Below are positions 60,425 through 64,000 of a DNA stretch of 64,000 nucleotides, one piece after another. The translations under genes were made by a program, and so were the position numbers. Source of the stretch: Luteimonas sp. (GTDB taxonomy: Bacteria; Pseudomonadota; Gammaproteobacteria; Xanthomonadales; Xanthomonadaceae); NCBI GenBank assembly GCA_024707405.1, contig JANPZU010000003.1, forward strand, positions 62,001 to 126,000, given 5' to 3'. Under the pieces are notes generated by a model that was not told the origin of the DNA, searched no databases, and worked only from the letters and a program-made list of their open reading frames with translations. How positions within the stretch are numbered: position 1 is the first letter of the stretch; each line of letters starts with the position of its first letter.

Positions 60425-61000
60425 ATGCCCCGCCTCGTCCTGGCGTCCACCTCGCCTTACCGCAAGGAACTGCTGTCGCGGCTGCGGTTGCCGTTCGATG
60501 TCGCCCGCCCCGACGTCGACGAGACACCTGGCGACGGCGAGCCACCCGACGCACTCGCCCTCCGGCTGGCCATCGACAAGGCCAAGGCGATCGCTGCCCA
60601 CTATCCGGATGCATGGATTCTTGGCTCCGACCAGGTCGCGGCCTTCGACGGACGCAAACTCGGCAAACCGGGCACCCGCGGCAACGCCATTGCGCAATTG
60701 CAGGCGATGTCGGGCCGTGAAGTCCTTTTCCTGACCGCGATCGCGCTGCTGCGCGGCGATGGAGTGCCCTGCACCCACATCGACACGACGCGGGTGCGGT
60801 TCCGCACGCTCGGCGGCGCCGAGATCGAGCGCTACGTCGATGCCGAACAACCCTTCGATTGCGCGGGCAGTTTCAAGTCCGAGGGACTGGGCATCGCGCT
60901 GTTCGAGGCGATCGACAACGAGGATCCCACCGCACTGGTCGGCTTGCCCTTGGTCGCGACCACGCGACTGCTGCGCCAAGCGGGTTTCGCACTGCCCTGA
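60425..61000 (+). CDS. Maf-family nucleotide pyrophosphatase (YceF-like)
   Basis: The 191-residue product is a Maf/HAM1-fold pyrophosphatase. It has LVLASTSPYRKELLSRL at the N-terminus and ILGSDQVAAFDGRKLGKPG with the catalytic Asp. YceF-type members hydrolyse m7GTP, and this gene is next to yceD-rpmF as in E. coli (yceF-yceD-rpmF), which supports the YceF type over dTTP/UTP-specific YhdE. The ATG at 60425 is 11 bases after the previous gene. It converges on the membrane protein gene, 6 bases apart. Confidence 0.93.
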   Translation: MPRLVLASTSPYRKELLSRLRLPFDVARPDVDETPGDGEPPDALALRLAIDKAKAIAAHYPDAWILGSDQVAAFDGRKLGKPGTRGNAIAQLQAMSGREVLFLTAIALLRGDGVPCTHIDTTRVRFRTLGGAEIERYVDAEQPFDCAGSFKSEGLGIALFEAIDNEDPTALVGLPLVATTRLLRQAGFALP

Positions 61001-61006
61001 GCGGCG

Positions 61007-62296
61007 TCAGTGTTCGCGTTCGTCGCTACCGGAAAATGGCGCGAAGCCGCGCGCCTGCAACGCGCCCAACCTTTCGTGCGCAAGTTCCGCGCGCCAGCCG
61101 TACGCGGCCGCCATCACTTCGCCATCGACATTCGGGTAGTGCGCGCGGATGTGCGCTGCATAGTCATTTGCACGCTGGTGGATCTGCTGTGCCTGCTTGA
61201 CCATGTGGATGCCGTTGGCGGACACGAAGACCAGCAGCACCGACAGCAAGGGCCTCACCCAGCGTCGCCACGCCTGCGCGCTGTCGCGCCAGCCGGCAAG
61301 CATCAGGCCGATCCAGCCGAACCAGAACAGCGAGGAAAAGCTTACGTAGCGGGTGACGAAGGCATGGTCGGGGCCGAATTCGGCCGCACGCCCCAGCGCA
61401 GTCAGAATTGCGCAACCGACCGCGAACAGCATCAGCGCCAGCCACGGCAACAGTTTGCGATGCCAATGCCGCACGGCCGTCCACGCCGCCGTCGCCAGCG
61501 CCAGCACGGCCCAGACGGGCGCAAGTGCAGTCGCCAGCCGTGATACGCCGGCACCGAGGTAATTGAGTACGTACAGCACGAATGCATCCGCATCGGGCAT
61601 CGCGGGCGCACCACCTTGGCGACCCGATGCCAACCACCACGACAAGCCCGCGCACGCCACGATCCATGGCAGTACCAAGGCGGCCTTCCGCTTGGCGTCG
61701 ATGACAGGATGCAAGGCGACCAGCACGATGGCAATCGGAAACACCGCCAGCGTGTTCGAGAATCCGAGCACACCGACCGTCGCGCAGGCCACGGCAAGCA
61801 GGTTTGCCGACATGCCCAGTCGCGGACGCGTCAACATGCCGATCGCAACCACCGCACCGAGCGTGCTGATGAACACCGCCACCTGCCATCCCCACTGCAG
61901 GTTGACCAGGTGCCCCGGATGGAACGCGACAAACAGCAAGGCGACGGCCCAGATGCCGTTGAAGCCATCGCCCAGGCCATCGCGCGCGATGCGCACGAGG
62001 ATCCAGCACTGGATCAGCAGCAGGAAGAGGCTGGCGAGGCAATCGAGCCACGGCTGGCCACCGGACAATGCCGTCGTGGCCAGCAATACCGCGTAGGCCG
62101 CGACATGCAGGTGGCTGTCGTCGTGGATGCGCCAGAACCCGGACTCCGCCAGTGCCCGCGCTTGCCACGCCTCGAACATCGGCACCAGGTCGATGTGATC
62201 CCACAGCATTAGCGGCAGGTGCCACGCAAGCGTGCCGACAAGCAACAATGCGGCAAAGGCCGCGAACACCGACCCGTTGCGCACCGGCGTGCTCAT
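61007..62296 (-). CDS. Polytopic membrane protein, glycosyltransferase-like, unknown
   Basis: The 429-residue product has ten or more membrane helices. The first extracytoplasmic loop (WDHIDLVPMFEAW, with HDDSHLHVA) carries acidic residues where GT-C glycosyltransferases hold their catalytic DxD-like motif, but I see no clear signature. The ATG overlaps the stop of the GT39-like gene upstream by ATGA (62293-62296), so they are coupled. A role in lipid or surface sugar modification is inference from the neighbour. Confidence 0.7.
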   Translation of the reverse strand: MSTPVRNGSVFAAFAALLLVGTLAWHLPLMLWDHIDLVPMFEAWQARALAESGFWRIHDDSHLHVAAYAVLLATTALSGGQPWLDCLASLFLLLIQCWILVRIARDGLGDGFNGIWAVALLFVAFHPGHLVNLQWGWQVAVFISTLGAVVAIGMLTRPRLGMSANLLAVACATVGVLGFSNTLAVFPIAIVLVALHPVIDAKRKAALVLPWIVACAGLSWWLASGRQGGAPAMPDADAFVLYVLNYLGAGVSRLATALAPVWAVLALATAAWTAVRHWHRKLLPWLALMLFAVGCAILTALGRAAEFGPDHAFVTRYVSFSSLFWFGWIGLMLAGWRDSAQAWRRWVRPLLSVLLVFVSANGIHMVKQAQQIHQRANDYAAHIRAHYPNVDGEVMAAAYGWRAELAHERLGALQARGFAPFSGSDEREH

Positions 62297-64000
62297 TCGC
62301 TGCGCAACACCACGCGACCGATGGCGAGCGATTCGACGCTGCCATCGCCACCGGTGATTTCAAGACCCAGCCGGTAACCCCCCGCAGGCAAGTCCGTCGC
62401 GTCCACTTCCACACGGAAACCGACGCGCGGCAGGGCGGGATCCTTCGACCGCCCCTGGTAGAACTGGCCGGGCAGTTCGTCGTCCAACCCGTACTCGGCC
62501 TCCGCCACGACGCGGCCATCCAGGGTCACCGCCACGCGATCCACGCCCACGACATCCTTGATCGCCCAACCGGACACGGTGAAACGCGGAGCGACTCGCG
62601 CATCGGGAACAGGCTCGTTGACGTGCGCGATGGCAGGCGTGACGCAGGCAGCATCTGCTTCACCCGTGCGTTCGGCAAGTGCGAACAACAGGAAGCGCTT
62701 CCCGCCATGGTCGACATCCACCACGCGCGGCGACGGCAGCGCACCGAATCCCGTGCACAGCCGTTGGTAGCGATCCAGCAGTTCGCTCAGCTTCTTGTCC
62801 GATGGCGAGGCCACCAACAGCAACGGCCCGTCACCGAGATCCTGGCGCGAGGTGATTTCCAGCCCCCACAGCCGGAGTTGCGGCGCCCGCCCGTGGGCAC
62901 GGTTGAGCGCGTGCTCGAGCACATGGATGCCCGGATCGCCCAGCGCGAACCCGAGTTCGGCCCCGACCTTGAAGTTGTCGGCCACGATGCGCGTGCCGGC
63001 AGGCATCTCCGCCTGCATCGTGCGCACGGCGTCGGCCAGTTCGCCCCATCCCGAGAAATTCTGCGGATACCACTTCGTGTTCGCGGTGCGCTCGCGGGCT
63101 TCAGGCATCGACACGACGGCGTAGTAGCCGAACATCAACAGCACGCCACAGGCCGCCGTCGCCCAGGTCAGGCCGCGCAACCAGAGCGGCCAGCGCATGA
63201 GCACCAGCGGCAGCAACGGCAGCAACGCAACGTATCCCGGCAACGGCCAGTGGAAGCTCACGCGCTCGGTGTCGGCGACGAAGCCCAGCACGAAGAAACC
63301 GAGCACCACGACCCCGCCGGCGAGCGCCAGGAACCGGATCGATGCGCGGGCATCGTCGCGGAACGACCATGCCGCCGACAGCAGCGCGACCAGCAGCAGC
63401 GGCGTGACGAAGGCGGCCTGGATCGGGATGAAGTCGAGGCCCTCGCCATGCAGGGCCCACGGATGCCGATCGACCAACTGGAAACGCAAGCCTGCTTCGG
63501 CGTTCTCGATGTTCCATGCCAGCAGCGGGATCCACGCCGCCGCGCCGAACGCCAGCGCGACCAGCACGCGAGGATCGCGCAGCAGCACGCGCCCCTGCGG
63601 CAACAGCAACAACGCCAGGCACCCGGCCCCGATCACCGCGATGAACCGGTAGTGGCTCAACGCACCGATCGCCAGCCCAAGCGCAAGCTGCAAGGCCACG
63701 CCGTGGGTGACGCCCTTGAACATGCGCGTCATCGCATCGAGGCAAATCACGGTGGCCAGCGTCATCGCCACGTCCGGCAGCGCCAGCAGGCCCAGCGTGG
63801 TGAACAGCGGCAACAGGAGGGCACAGCAACCCGCCACCCAGGCTTCGCGTTCGCCGACCTCGCGCGCCGTGATGCGTACTACCAGCCACGGCAGCAGCGC
63901 CGCGACCAGCAGGAACATCGTGCGCACCGCGAGCATGCCGTCGCCGAACAGCACTTCCCCGGAGCGGATCAACCACGCCGTCAGTCCCGGAAGATCGGAA
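62293..64000 (-). CDS. ArnT/GT39-type membrane glycosyltransferase, 5' end outside window
   Basis: The frame is open through position 64000, so the start lies beyond the window; about 568 codons are visible. The visible part starts after the first catalytic loop (LPGLTAWLIRSGEVLFG is like the PPL(V)AW(L)IR...LFG motif of PMT/ArnT proteins) and has nine or ten helices. The last 200 residues are a soluble domain; its end (FTVSGWAIKDVVGVDRVAVTLDG and YRLGLEITGGDG) resembles an Ig-like strand domain. A lipid-linked sugar is the probable donor; acceptor unknown. The gene is coupled to the following membrane protein gene. Confidence 0.8.
   Translation of the reverse strand, partial: SDLPGLTAWLIRSGEVLFGDGMLAVRTMFLLVAALLPWLVVRITAREVGEREAWVAGCCALLLPLFTTLGLLALPDVAMTLATVICLDAMTRMFKGVTHGVALQLALGLAIGALSHYRFIAVIGAGCLALLLLPQGRVLLRDPRVLVALAFGAAAWIPLLAWNIENAEAGLRFQLVDRHPWALHGEGLDFIPIQAAFVTPLLLVALLSAAWSFRDDARASIRFLALAGGVVVLGFFVLGFVADTERVSFHWPLPGYVALLPLLPLVLMRWPLWLRGLTWATAACGVLLMFGYYAVVSMPEARERTANTKWYPQNFSGWGELADAVRTMQAEMPAGTRIVADNFKVGAELGFALGDPGIHVLEHALNRAHGRAPQLRLWGLEITSRQDLGDGPLLLVASPSDKKLSELLDRYQRLCTGFGALPSPRVVDVDHGGKRFLLFALAERTGEADAACVTPAIAHVNEPVPDARVAPRFTVSGWAIKDVVGVDRVAVTLDGRVVAEAEYGLDDELPGQFYQGRSKDPALPRVGFRVEVDATDLPAGGYRLGLEITGGDGSVESLAIGRVVLRSE

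Overview
The window is a stretch of bacterial chromosome, GC-rich throughout. Gene content and gene order point to the family Xanthomonadaceae (Lysobacteraceae; Lysobacter/Luteimonas/Xanthomonas-like Gammaproteobacteria). Markers are the miaA-hfq-hflX-hflK-hflC-DUF2065-purA block, the rpoE-rseA-mucD-lepA-lepB-DUF4845-rnc-era-recO block, the yceD-rpmF-fabH-fabD-fabG-acpP-fabF-pabB-mltG-tmk-holB-pilZ block, and an S-methyl-5'-thioinosine phosphorylase in place of ordinary MTA phosphorylase. I see no rRNA, tRNA, CRISPR array, prophage or insertion sequence. It reads as core chromosome with small accessory patches at about 9.2-12 kb and 19-29 kb.

Layout. 1-4.1 kb: truncated Bcr/CflA drug-efflux gene, then a tandem glycine riboswitch controlling a stand-alone gcvP. 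4.2-8.4 kb: minus-strand polyamine ABC transporter potF-potG-potH-potI. 8.5-12 kb: a TorF-family putative porin, an SdpR-like repressor with a small membrane protein, and a two-gene operon of a host-attachment (release-factor-fold) protein and a thioredoxin-like gene broken by an in-frame TAG. 12.1-19.1 kb: RNA metabolism and protease-regulator block ending in purA. 19.2-28.1 kb: VWA lipoprotein, dual-GAF GGDEF-EAL protein, an ECF sigma/putative anti-sigma pair, a YigZ-type protein and an ABC exporter. 28.1-34.2 kb: FAD monooxygenase, cold-shock gene, and a salvage/recycling operon (rlmD, a small ORF repeating the rlmD tail, CYTH, nagZ, hpt, thioinosine phosphorylase). 34.2-43.8 kb: REC-HPt regulator, then recO/era/rnc/lepB/lepA/mucD/rseA/rpoE with a recognisable sigma-E-type promoter. 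43.9-49.9 kb: fatty-acid oxidation protein, LtaS/OpgB-like transferase and TPR lipoprotein. 49.9-60 kb: fatty-acid synthesis, cell-wall and replication block. 60-64 kb: maf and two membrane glycosyltransferase-type genes, the last cut by the window edge.

Many neighbouring genes overlap by the four bases ATGA (potG/H/I, sdpR pair, hflK/hflC, sigma/anti-sigma, rpoE/rseA, mltG/tmk/holB, nagZ/hpt), which implies translational coupling. That overlap also fixes several starts used here, including the original start of the interrupted thioredoxin gene.

The observations I consider most worth checking are: the TAG at codon 11 of the thioredoxin-like gene directly behind a release-factor-fold gene; the duplicated rlmD 3' end captured in a coupled 48-codon ORF; and a shared SLDx(L/V)xVTG(A/S)RM motif, similar to the TonB-receptor N-terminal motif, in the VWA lipoprotein and the putative anti-sigma factor. 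No wholly new multi-gene system is evident by reading alone.
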